Origin: an uncultured Collinsella sp.
GTDB taxonomy: Bacteria; Actinomycetota; Coriobacteriia; Coriobacteriales; Coriobacteriaceae
DNA: 40,804 nt
Assembly (NCBI GenBank): GCA_900548495.1
Contig: URKT01000004.1
Location: 1 to 40,804, forward strand
Reading direction: 5' to 3'
The position numbers and the translations under genes are program-made. The notes under the pieces were generated by a model. The model saw only the letters and a program-made list of their open reading frames with translations. It did no database searches and had not been told where the DNA came from. Shown in pieces: positions 23,179 through 30,564 of this stretch. Numbering within the stretch: the first letter of the stretch is position 1; the number at the start of each line of letters is the position of its first letter.

Positions 23179-25671
23179 TTAGCTAATTCCCACAAACATG
23201 CAGCCCGAGGTGGCGCCGCGCAGGCGGGCGGCGGGCTTGCGGCCGGCCTGTGCTGCTTCGACGGCACGACGGACGCGGGCGACGGCACGGCCCACCTCAT
23301 CTGTCTCGAGCAGCGTTCCGTCTACCATGAGACGACGCACGCCGGCATCGAGCAGCTGAGGAACCTGCGGCGTGAGGTCGATGGGGTAGGCGTCGTACAG
23401 GCGAGAGCGGCCATGGATGTCGGTGCGTACGGGCATGACCTTGCCGTCGATATTCTTGAGTGACAGCTTGCGGGCGCGCAGGCGGCAGTTAGCGCAATCG
23501 TGGATGCAGCCATTGGCCACCTGCAGGATGCAGTGCTCACTCGTCATAACGCGCGGGCGGCCGAACACAGTGATGCCCAGGGCTGCGGGCGCGGCGGTGC
23601 CAAGCGAGACGATCTCGTCGAGCGTGATCTCGGGCGAGAGCCAAAACGCACCGGCTCCGCGCTCGGCAAGTGCCTCCATGCAGGGCGTGTTATGCACCGG
23701 CAGGCAAGAGCGAATCTCGGCCGTGGCGCCGGCATGAGCGGCTACGGCGAGCTCGGAGATATTGCCGACGGCGACGGTGGCTCCGGCATTGATCCAAGGA
23801 TCGACGCGCTCGTGGTCGACGGCGCGGCAGACCTCGTCGAGTACGGGCACGATACCCTGCTCAAATGCATCGGCAGGGGAGAGTCCGACAGCCTCGAGCG
23901 CGTCGGTGGTCATATAGATGCGCGTTGCACCCTCCGCGCGGGCTGCCTCGGCGGCCTCGAGCGAGGTGACGGTGGCGCAGATCTGCGGCTCGTCGCGGTA
24001 GTGCTTGGGCATGGGGCGCGTACATTTGTCGAGCACCGGCAACTCGAGCGTTTTTGCGCGCTCCTCGTACGGTGCCAGAATGGCCTCTTCCAGCGCCTTA
24101 CAAGCGGCGGCGCGCACCTTGTGCACGGCGGAGAAGCCCATGCCGCAGCCCTCATCGAGCGCCACATCAAAGCTCGCGGCCTCAAAGGGAGAGGAGCCCA
24201 TGCGCCCGACGTGCTCAACCAGATCGGATGCCTCGACGGCGCGGGTCTTGGCGGCCTCGACGATGAAGCCCGTGGCGGTAGCGGTGAGCATGGCGTTGTC
24301 ACAGCAGGTGAGTGTGACAGTAAACGGCTCGCCCAGACGTGCCACAACGGACACGTCTACGGCGCGGCGGCGCAGCACATCGCGCTTGAGCGCGGCGCCG
24401 GCGGCGTCAATGGCGCTCTGGCTTCGAATCACGCGCACGCGGCAGCCCTCGGGCATGCTACGGGGCACGCGACATTCGATGATGTCGCCTGCGGCGGCAT
24501 CATCGGCGGTGATGGTGGTTAGGAACTGGTCAAACTCATCGTCGTGACGAAGCTCCAGCAGGTCGCCCTTGCCCACGGGCTCAAACAGCTCAATGCGGGC
24601 GATGGCGGCGCGGCGACGGCGATCATCGGGCTTGAGTCCGCGTACATCGCGGTTGGCCAGACGGCTGCCAAGCACCGTGCCCACAATCTGGCCGCGGTTG
24701 TTGGAGCGCTCGTAGCTCATCATCTCATCGCCCGAGGTGCCGTCCTGATAGGCGTGCGTAAAGTCGCGGTTGAAGCAGCGCTTGAGCTGGCGCTGGCGGG
24801 CGGCTTCCTCGTCCTTGGCAACGGTGGCTCCGGATAGCATGTCATCAATCTGATGACGATACACGTCGACGATGGAATACACGTAATCGGGGGCCTTCAT
24901 GCGGCCCTCGAGCTTGAGCGATGCGGCGCCGGCGTCATACAGACGGTGAATAAGCTGCGACGTGTTGGTGTCGCGCGGGCACAGCGCGCGCTCGCGACCG
25001 GCAGGGGAGAGCGAGCGGCCGTTCTCGTCAATTAGCTCGTAAGGCAGACGACAGGGCTGAGCGCACATGCCGCGGTTGGCCGATCGTCCCGCCATGGCAA
25101 AGCTCGACAGCAGGCACAGGCCCGAGTAGCAAAAGCAGATGGCGCCATGGCTGAAGACCTCAAGGTCCACATCGGGCGCGGCGTCGTGAATGGCGGCGAT
25201 TTCGTCGATGGAGAGCTCGCGCGAGAGAGTCACGCGGTCGGCGCCCTGCTCACGGCACCAGATAGTTCCGCGGTCGTCGTGGATGTTCGCCTGGGTCGAG
25301 ATATGCGTCTCGATGCCGGGCATCGTGCGCTTGACTTCAAAGAACAGGCCCCAGTCCTGGATGATGAAGGCATCGGCGCCCAGCGTGGAGCAGCGATGAA
25401 TGAGCTGCAGTGCATCGCCCATCTCGGACTGCTTGATGACGATGTTGACCGTGACGTAGACGCGCGACCCGGCTAGATGCGCGGCGCGGCAGGCTTGCTC
25501 AAAGGCCTCGTCGGTAAAGTTGGTTGCCTTGCGGCGGGCGTTGAAGCTGCCCATGCCGCAGTAGATGGCGTCTGCCCCGGCGGCGAGCGCGGCGGCAAAG
25601 GGCTCCGGGCCTCCGGCGGGGGCCAAAAGCTCGGGCCTGCGGTTAGTGGTTCGGCTGGCGGTTGCGGTCAT
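23179..25671 (-). CDS. U32 family peptidase-like protein (RlhA-like)
   Basis: An 830-residue U32 family protein. The N-terminal TIM-barrel part starts at PELLAPAGGPEPFAAALAAGADAIYCG. The signature EVFSHGAICFCYSGLCLLSSFAMAGRSANRGMCAQPCR (about 170-207) supplies cysteines for an Fe-S site. A C-terminal U32-like half holds CILQVANGCIHDCANCRLR. In Escherichia coli the relative RlhA hydroxylates a cytidine of 23S rRNA, so RNA modification rather than proteolysis is likely; pairing with a pseudouridine synthase supports this. ATG 25671 has AGGCAGGA before it. It is divergent from ridA. Confidence 0.88.
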   Translation of the reverse strand: MTATASRTTNRRPELLAPAGGPEPFAAALAAGADAIYCGMGSFNARRKATNFTDEAFEQACRAAHLAGSRVYVTVNIVIKQSEMGDALQLIHRCSTLGADAFIIQDWGLFFEVKRTMPGIETHISTQANIHDDRGTIWCREQGADRVTLSRELSIDEIAAIHDAAPDVDLEVFSHGAICFCYSGLCLLSSFAMAGRSANRGMCAQPCRLPYELIDENGRSLSPAGRERALCPRDTNTSQLIHRLYDAGAASLKLEGRMKAPDYVYSIVDVYRHQIDDMLSGATVAKDEEAARQRQLKRCFNRDFTHAYQDGTSGDEMMSYERSNNRGQIVGTVLGSRLANRDVRGLKPDDRRRRAAIARIELFEPVGKGDLLELRHDDEFDQFLTTITADDAAAGDIIECRVPRSMPEGCRVRVIRSQSAIDAAGAALKRDVLRRRAVDVSVVARLGEPFTVTLTCCDNAMLTATATGFIVEAAKTRAVEASDLVEHVGRMGSSPFEAASFDVALDEGCGMGFSAVHKVRAAACKALEEAILAPYEERAKTLELPVLDKCTRPMPKHYRDEPQICATVTSLEAAEAARAEGATRIYMTTDALEAVGLSPADAFEQGIVPVLDEVCRAVDHERVDPWINAGATVAVGNISELAVAAHAGATAEIRSCLPVHNTPCMEALAERGAGAFWLSPEITLDEIVSLGTAAPAALGITVFGRPRVMTSEHCILQVANGCIHDCANCRLRARKLSLKNIDGKVMPVRTDIHGRSRLYDAYPIDLTPQVPQLLDAGVRRLMVDGTLLETDEVGRAVARVRRAVEAAQAGRKPAARLRGATSGCMFVGIS

Positions 25672-25853
25672 ATCCTGCCTTTCAAAATGCTCAGATATTC
25701 AAAAGTATAGTGGCGTCGCTGCGGTGGGCGACGCCCGCAGCCTAAGCAGGACAAAGTCTTCAGCAGCTTGGACTGGCTGCTCCACATGAGAACCGTTCAG
25801 CGGTTCGGGGAAACCGTTGGGCGATAAAATATTCTCGCAACGTGATAATAATC

Positions 25854-25882
25854 TTGCATCAAACAGAAACCTTGAGTACTAT
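25854..25882 (+). promoter_or_regulatory. Promoter of ridA
   Basis: TTGCAT (25854-25859) and TACTAT (25877-25882) are separated by 17 bases, about 90 bases before the ridA start. Upstream in the same gap (25672-25970) are small hairpins such as GGCGTCGC (25712-25719)/GCGACGCC (25728-25735) and GAACCG/CGGTTC near 25790-25806. Confidence 0.55.
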
Positions 25883-25970
25883 CCCAATCAAGCGCGGTGT
25901 TCAGACCGAACTGTGCCTCCCGGTGCGAACGCCGCGCTCACGCTCTCTATTTGATTGTAAGGAGAAAAAC

Positions 25971-26348
25971 ATGAGCAAGACCGTCGTGTCTTCCGATAAC
26001 GCACCTGCAGCCATCGGCCCGTATTCCCCCGGCATCCAGACCGGCAACATGGTGTTCCTGTCCGGCCAGCTGGGCATCGATCCCGCGACCGGCAAGATGC
26101 CCGAGGGCGTCGAGGCCCAGGCCAAGCAGTCCCTTGCCAACGTCGAGGCCCTGCTGACTGCCGCCGGCGCTACGTTTGCCGATGTCGTCAAGACCACGGT
26201 CTACCTAGCCGACATTGCCGACTTCGCTGCCGTGAACGAGATTTACGCCTCCAAGTTCGAGGCCCCGTTCCCCGCGCGCAGCGCTTTCCAGGTTGCCGCC
26301 CTTCCGGCTGGCGGTCTGGTCGAGATCGAGGTCGTCGCCGCTCTCTAA
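25971..26348 (+). CDS. ridA: RidA family enamine/imine deaminase
   Basis: A 125-residue RidA (YjgF/YER057c/UK114) protein. It hydrolyses reactive 2-aminoacrylate and similar enamines released by PLP enzymes. The conserved Arg103 lies in PARSAFQVAALP, and IGPYSPGIQTGNMVFLSGQLGIDP is the N-terminal hallmark. ATG 25971 follows AAGGAG; the open reading upstream is leader. In many genomes RidA stands near purine or pyrimidine catabolism genes, as here. Confidence 0.96.
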   Translation: MSKTVVSSDNAPAAIGPYSPGIQTGNMVFLSGQLGIDPATGKMPEGVEAQAKQSLANVEALLTAAGATFADVVKTTVYLADIADFAAVNEIYASKFEAPFPARSAFQVAALPAGGLVEIEVVAAL

Positions 26349-26378
26349 GGCGTTGGCAACAACTAAACATGACATGCA

Positions 26379-26416
26379 AAAAGACCCTGCAGCGCGTGCG
26401 AGCTGCAGGGTCTTTT
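26379..26416. terminator. Bidirectional terminator between ridA and regulator gene
   Basis: A 14-bp perfect stem AAAAGACCCTGCAG (26379-26392)/CTGCAGGGTCTTTT (26403-26416), A-rich on one side and T-rich on the other. It serves the two convergent genes on both strands. Confidence 0.9.
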
Positions 26417-26460
26417 GTCAAGTGACGGATCGCTTGTGGAGCCGCGCTCCATTTTGCTCG

Positions 26461-27117
26461 CTAGCCTTCCTTGCGGACTTTTTGCAGGTAGCGGTAGACG
26501 CTGGGCTCTGAGATGCCCAGCGCGGAGGCGGCGCAGGCCACGGCGCCCTTGAGCATGAACACCCCGTTACCGTTGAGGTGGCGAATGACGTCCACGCGGT
26601 CGCTCTGACCAAGCGACGCTACATCCAGCCCGCGCGCGCTCAGCAACTCGGCAATGCTGCGGTCGATGAGCTCCTGTGTGGACTCCGAAAGGCTTTCGAC
26701 CTCGATAGGGGCGGGCTCCGTGCGCGTCGGCGCCGCGTCGAAGCACGCCATGAGCTGCTGCGCCATGGCGTTGATGGAGCGCACAGTCGAGAGGTCGGTG
26801 TTAACGCAGAGCATACCGACGATCTCGTCATTCTCGCGGATAAAGTACGTCGCTGACTCCAACGTCTTGCCGCCGGCACCGCGCCCCTCGTAGCCCGTAA
26901 TAAACGGCAGGTCGCGATACTTGGCGTCGTGCATGATCTTGAGTGCCAGATCGGTGGCGGGACCGCCGACCTTGCGGCCGCTCACGATGCCGTTGCGAAT
27001 ATCAACGATGGCGTGGTCGGGATCCGAGAAATCGTGCAGCACGATTTCGCTGTTTTTGCCGAGTATCTGCTCCAGAAAATCGACCATCGGCAAAAAGCGA
27101 CGTACGGTCTCGTTCAC
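26461..27117 (-). CDS. YheO/DauR-type transcriptional regulator
   Basis: A 218-residue regulator. The N-terminal YheO-like PAS sensor domain (about 1-115) begins RRFLPMVDFLEQILGKNSEIVLHDF and contains GGPATDLALKIM and ESATYFIRENDEIVGMLCVNTD. The C-terminal helix-turn-helix (about 160-218) has RVDVIRHLNGNGVFMLKGAVACAASALGISEPSVYRYLQKVRKEG. The GTG start at 27117 has AAAGGAG at correct spacing; the longer in-frame ORF to 27258 runs into the promoter region. Divergent from the permease/xanthine dehydrogenase cluster, so it is the obvious candidate regulator of it. The ligand is unknown. Confidence 0.88.
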   Translation of the reverse strand: MNETVRRFLPMVDFLEQILGKNSEIVLHDFSDPDHAIVDIRNGIVSGRKVGGPATDLALKIMHDAKYRDLPFITGYEGRGAGGKTLESATYFIRENDEIVGMLCVNTDLSTVRSINAMAQQLMACFDAAPTRTEPAPIEVESLSESTQELIDRSIAELLSARGLDVASLGQSDRVDVIRHLNGNGVFMLKGAVACAASALGISEPSVYRYLQKVRKEG

Positions 27118-27353
27118 GGGCAACTCCTTTGGGTGAAATCGGAAATGTTCATAACAATTTTTTCTCATGGTAACACGCTGCCCATCATCTCGTATATCCG
27201 CAGGTATATTGCGTAATGCAGACGAACGGTAGGAATTTAGCGGTAAACGGTTGACCAAAAGAAATGTTAGATGTTATTTTGACAAGACACTTTCCTGACC
27301 TGCGGAAATGCGTAATTTTAGCTGAAGAATAGTCTGATAACAAAAAATTATTA

Positions 27354-27382
27354 TTGAGAATGAGAATCATCTTTAATACGAT
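27354..27382 (+). promoter_or_regulatory. Permease promoter with overlapping Fur-like box
   Basis: TTGAGA (27354-27359), a 17-base spacer and TACGAT (27377-27382) make a promoter about 88 bases before the permease start. TGAGAATGAGAATCA at 27355-27369 matches the 7-1-7 Fur-type consensus TGATAATnATTATCA at 12 of 14 defined positions minus mismatches in the second half, so metal control is possible but weakly supported. The 27118-27469 gap is AT-richer than the rest and holds no gene. Confidence 0.45.
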
Positions 27383-27469
27383 ATGCAATGAAGGCACAAC
27401 CTCAACCCCGCACTGCGTCACAATAGAGCGTTAGATGCGAAAACAACTACTTCGAGGATTGGTGGTCAA

Positions 27470-28864
27470 ATGACCCAGGAGACGGTTACGAACGGCACTG
27501 AAGCCCTGTTCACTCGCGAAGGCATGCCTCCCGTTAAGGAAATGATCCCGTGTGCCCTTCAACACGTACTGGCATCGTTTGCCGGCATTATTACCCCGGC
27601 GGTCATCATGGCCGGCGTCTACGGCTTTAATAGCCAGCAGAGCACCGACATCATTCAGGTTGCGCTCATTCTTTCGGCAATCGACACGGCCCTTCAGGCC
27701 TTCGCTCCCTTCCGTCGCATCGGCGGCGGCCTGCCCATCGTCATGGGCGTTTCGTTCGCGTTCCTGCCGGCCCTGCAGGCCATGGGCGCCTCGGGCTTTA
27801 GCTTTGGCGCGCTGTTGGGCGGCGAGATCGTCGGCGGCGCCGTCGCGGTCCTCTTTGGTCTGGCCTACAGCAAGATCAAGTGGCTGTTCCCGCCCGTCGT
27901 GACCGGTACGGTCATCTTCTCCATCGGCGTTTCGCTGTATCCCACGGCCGTCAAGTATATGGCCGGCGGTATGGGTACGCCGTTGTGGGGCACCCCGCAG
28001 GCCTGGTGCGTCGCTCTCATCACCTTCGCCGTGGTCTTTGCGCTCGCCAACTTTGGCAAGGGCACGCTCAAGTTGGGCTCTGTGTTCTTTGGCATGATCG
28101 TTGGTATGATCGTCTCCATCCCCTTTGGCATGATCGACTTCTCCAGCGTCGCCACCGCTCAGGTCTTCGCCCTTCCCAAGCTCATGCCCTACGCGCTCGA
28201 GTTTGATCCCGAGGTCTGCATTACCCTCGCCGTCGTGTTCCCCATGGTTGCCATCCAGGTTATCGGTGACGTCTCCGCCGCCTGCCTGGGCTCCATCGAC
28301 CGTATGCCCACCGAGCGCGAGCTCTCCGGCGCTATCGTGTCCCAGGGCCTCACCTCTATGGTCGGCGGCCTGCTGGGCGGTCTTCCCACCAGCGCCCTTG
28401 GCCAGAACGTGGGCATCATCTGCTCCAACAAGGTCGTCAACAAGTGGGTCTTTGTGATCATCGCGGCCGTCTTTGCCATCGCCGGTTTGTTCCCGCAGCT
28501 CTCTGCCGTCCTTTCCGCTATCCCGCAGCCCGTCATCGGCGGCGCGACCGTCGGCGTCTTTGGCACCATCACCATGAACGGCGTGCGCATGTTCACCCGC
28601 GAGGGCCTCACGCAGCGCACTACCACCATCGTCGGTACCTCCGTCGTCTTTGGCCTGGGTATCTGGATGGCCAGCGGTTGCCTTGCCGGAGAGGGTATGC
28701 CCGCCTGGGTGTCCACCGTCATCGGTTCCAATGCCGTAACCCCCACCGCCATCATGGCCATTGTCCTTAACCTGATCCTTCCGCAGACGCCGGTCGTGGC
28801 TCAGCACATCGATGCTGCCAAGGACGCTGCCGTGGATCTGGTCTTGCCCGAGAGCAAGAAGTAA
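27470..28864 (+). CDS. NCS2 family purine permease (xanthine/uracil type)
   Basis: A 464-residue nucleobase:cation symporter of the NCS2 family with about 14 membrane segments. Visible family motifs are ALQHVLASFAGIITPAVIMAG near the N-terminus, FPPVVTGTVIFSIGVSLYPTA, and GDVSAACLGSIDRMPTERELSGAIVSQGLTSMVGGLLGGLPTSALGQNVGI around the substrate site. XanQ/PbuX-like xanthine or urate uptake is the best guess because a xanthine dehydrogenase cluster follows. GGTGG before ATG 27470. It is followed by tandem hairpins, then ssnA. Confidence 0.92.
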   Translation: MTQETVTNGTEALFTREGMPPVKEMIPCALQHVLASFAGIITPAVIMAGVYGFNSQQSTDIIQVALILSAIDTALQAFAPFRRIGGGLPIVMGVSFAFLPALQAMGASGFSFGALLGGEIVGGAVAVLFGLAYSKIKWLFPPVVTGTVIFSIGVSLYPTAVKYMAGGMGTPLWGTPQAWCVALITFAVVFALANFGKGTLKLGSVFFGMIVGMIVSIPFGMIDFSSVATAQVFALPKLMPYALEFDPEVCITLAVVFPMVAIQVIGDVSAACLGSIDRMPTERELSGAIVSQGLTSMVGGLLGGLPTSALGQNVGIICSNKVVNKWVFVIIAAVFAIAGLFPQLSAVLSAIPQPVIGGATVGVFGTITMNGVRMFTREGLTQRTTTIVGTSVVFGLGIWMASGCLAGEGMPAWVSTVIGSNAVTPTAIMAIVLNLILPQTPVVAQHIDAAKDAAVDLVLPESKK

Positions 28865-28880
28865 CCAATTCGGTGCTATT

Positions 28881-29038
28881 CGTCGGCGGACGCATCGCCT
28901 CGTCCGCCGACGCCATGCGGCACCAAGCCGCACTTCAAAGGGTTTGTCCCTTTGGTGAAGCGTTGACGGGAGAGGGCCCGTTTCCGGTGTAGGCCGGCGC
29001 TTCGCACTCCGCCATGTCAGAGGTGTCAAACCCCGCCT
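28881..29038 (+). terminator. Tandem hairpins between permease gene and ssnA
   Basis: Four hairpins in a row: CGTCGGCGGACG (28881-28892)/CGTCCGCCGACG (28901-28912); TGCGGC (28916-28921)/GCCGCA (28927-28932); CTTCAAAGGG paired with CCCTTTGgTGAAG ending near 28962; and CAGAGG/CCTCTG just before ssnA. None has a T tract. They may stabilise or attenuate the polycistronic RNA. Confidence 0.5.
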
Positions 29039-29059
29039 CTGATGTTGAAGGGAGCATCC

Positions 29060-30415
29060 ATGCTTCTGATCGCTAACGGTTCCGTCTTTACCCGCAACGC
29101 TCAGACCCCGTTCATTCCAAACGGTGCGGTCGCCATTGACGGAGATACGATCGTCGAAGTGGGCCCCGAGTGCGAGCTCAAGGCCAAGTACCCGGATGCC
29201 GAGTACGTCGACGCCCAGGGCAACCTCATCATGCCCGGACTCATCAACTGCCACACCCACATCTACTCGGGTCTGGCCCGCGGCCTTGCCATTAAGGGCT
29301 GCAACCCCACCAACTTCCTGGAGAATCTTGAGCAGCAGTGGTGGAAGATCGACGACAACCTGACGCTCGACGGCACCAAGGCCAGCGCCTATGCCACGAT
29401 TCTGGACTCCATCCGCGATGGCGTCACCACGATTTTCGATCACCATGCGAGCTTCTGCGAGATCCCGGGAAGCCTCTTTACCATTAAGGATGCAGCTCAG
29501 GAGCTGGGCATGCGTTCGTGCCTGTGCTACGAGGTCTCCGATCGCCGCGGCCAGGAAAAGTGCGACCAGGCTATTGCCGAGAACGCCGAATTTGCCCAGT
29601 GGGCCGCCAAGGAGCGTCGCGATAACGACAACCACATGATCGCCGCCATGTTTGGCGGTCACGCCACCTTTACGCTTTCGGACGAGACCATGGATAAGAT
29701 GGCCGAGGCCAACAACGGCCTGACCGGCTTCCACATCCACGTGTGCGAGGGCATGAACGACGTGTGGGATTCCCGCCTCAACCGCGGTGGCATCAGCCCC
29801 GTCGAGCGCCTGCTGCAGCACAACCTGCTGGGTCCCGACACCATGCTGGGCCACTGCATCCACGTGACGCCTGCCGAGATGGATATCGTCAAGGAGTCCG
29901 GCACCTGGCTCGTCAACAACCCCGAATCCAATATGGGCAACGCCGTGGGCTGCGCCCCCGTGCTCGAGTTCTTCCGCCGCGGCATCCCCGTGTGCATGGG
30001 CACCGACGCCTACACCCACGATATGCTCGAGAGCCTTAAGGTCTTCCTGATCATTCAGCGCCACAACGCCGCCATGCCCAACGTGGGCTGGTGCGAGGCC
30101 ATGACCATGCTGTTCGAGAACAACGCCAAGATGGCGAGCAAGTACTTCGATCGCAAGCTCGGTGTGCTCGAGGCCGGCGCTGCCGCCGACGTCATCGTCA
30201 TGGACTACAAGCCCTTTACGCCGCTGAGCGAGGAGAACATCGACGGCCACATGCTCTTTGGCATGATGGGCAAAAACTGCCGCACCACCATCATCAACGG
30301 CCGCGTCCTGTACAAGGATCGCGAGTTTATCGGTATCGATGAGGACAAGATCAACGCGTGGACCATGGCCGAGTCCAAGAAGCTCTGGAGCACGCTCAAC
30401 GATCGCACCTACTAA
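29060..30415 (+). CDS. ssnA: Putative aminohydrolase SsnA
   Basis: A 451-residue amidohydrolase-superfamily protein. The metal-binding HxH is His65/His67 in INCHTHIYSGLARGL, with later ligands in HIHVCEG, GHCIHV and MGTDAYTHD. It resembles SsnA of the Escherichia coli ygfK-ssnA-xdhD region, related to guanine and chlorohydrolase-type deaminases; the exact substrate of SsnA is not established. ATG 29060 has AAGGGAG; the reading from 29042 adds only leader. Its place between permease and xanthine dehydrogenase genes fits purine deamination. Confidence 0.9.
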   Translation: MLLIANGSVFTRNAQTPFIPNGAVAIDGDTIVEVGPECELKAKYPDAEYVDAQGNLIMPGLINCHTHIYSGLARGLAIKGCNPTNFLENLEQQWWKIDDNLTLDGTKASAYATILDSIRDGVTTIFDHHASFCEIPGSLFTIKDAAQELGMRSCLCYEVSDRRGQEKCDQAIAENAEFAQWAAKERRDNDNHMIAAMFGGHATFTLSDETMDKMAEANNGLTGFHIHVCEGMNDVWDSRLNRGGISPVERLLQHNLLGPDTMLGHCIHVTPAEMDIVKESGTWLVNNPESNMGNAVGCAPVLEFFRRGIPVCMGTDAYTHDMLESLKVFLIIQRHNAAMPNVGWCEAMTMLFENNAKMASKYFDRKLGVLEAGAAADVIVMDYKPFTPLSEENIDGHMLFGMMGKNCRTTIINGRVLYKDREFIGIDEDKINAWTMAESKKLWSTLNDRTY

Positions 30416-30564
30416 TTCACAAGTAGATTCGCGCGCGTCGGGTGTTTCGCCGCATCCGGCGCGCGCATAGGCGGCCTCCGCGGGGTCGCCGGCGCTGTGC
30501 TAGCGCTACACCGTATTTGCGCCCGTCGCGCGGTCTCGCCGGGCGTTACAGAGAGGAGCTCATT

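Noticed and set aside
28865..29059. Purine riboswitch before ssnA
   Set aside because: The conserved purine-aptamer core and loop sequences are not present; only simple hairpins are seen.
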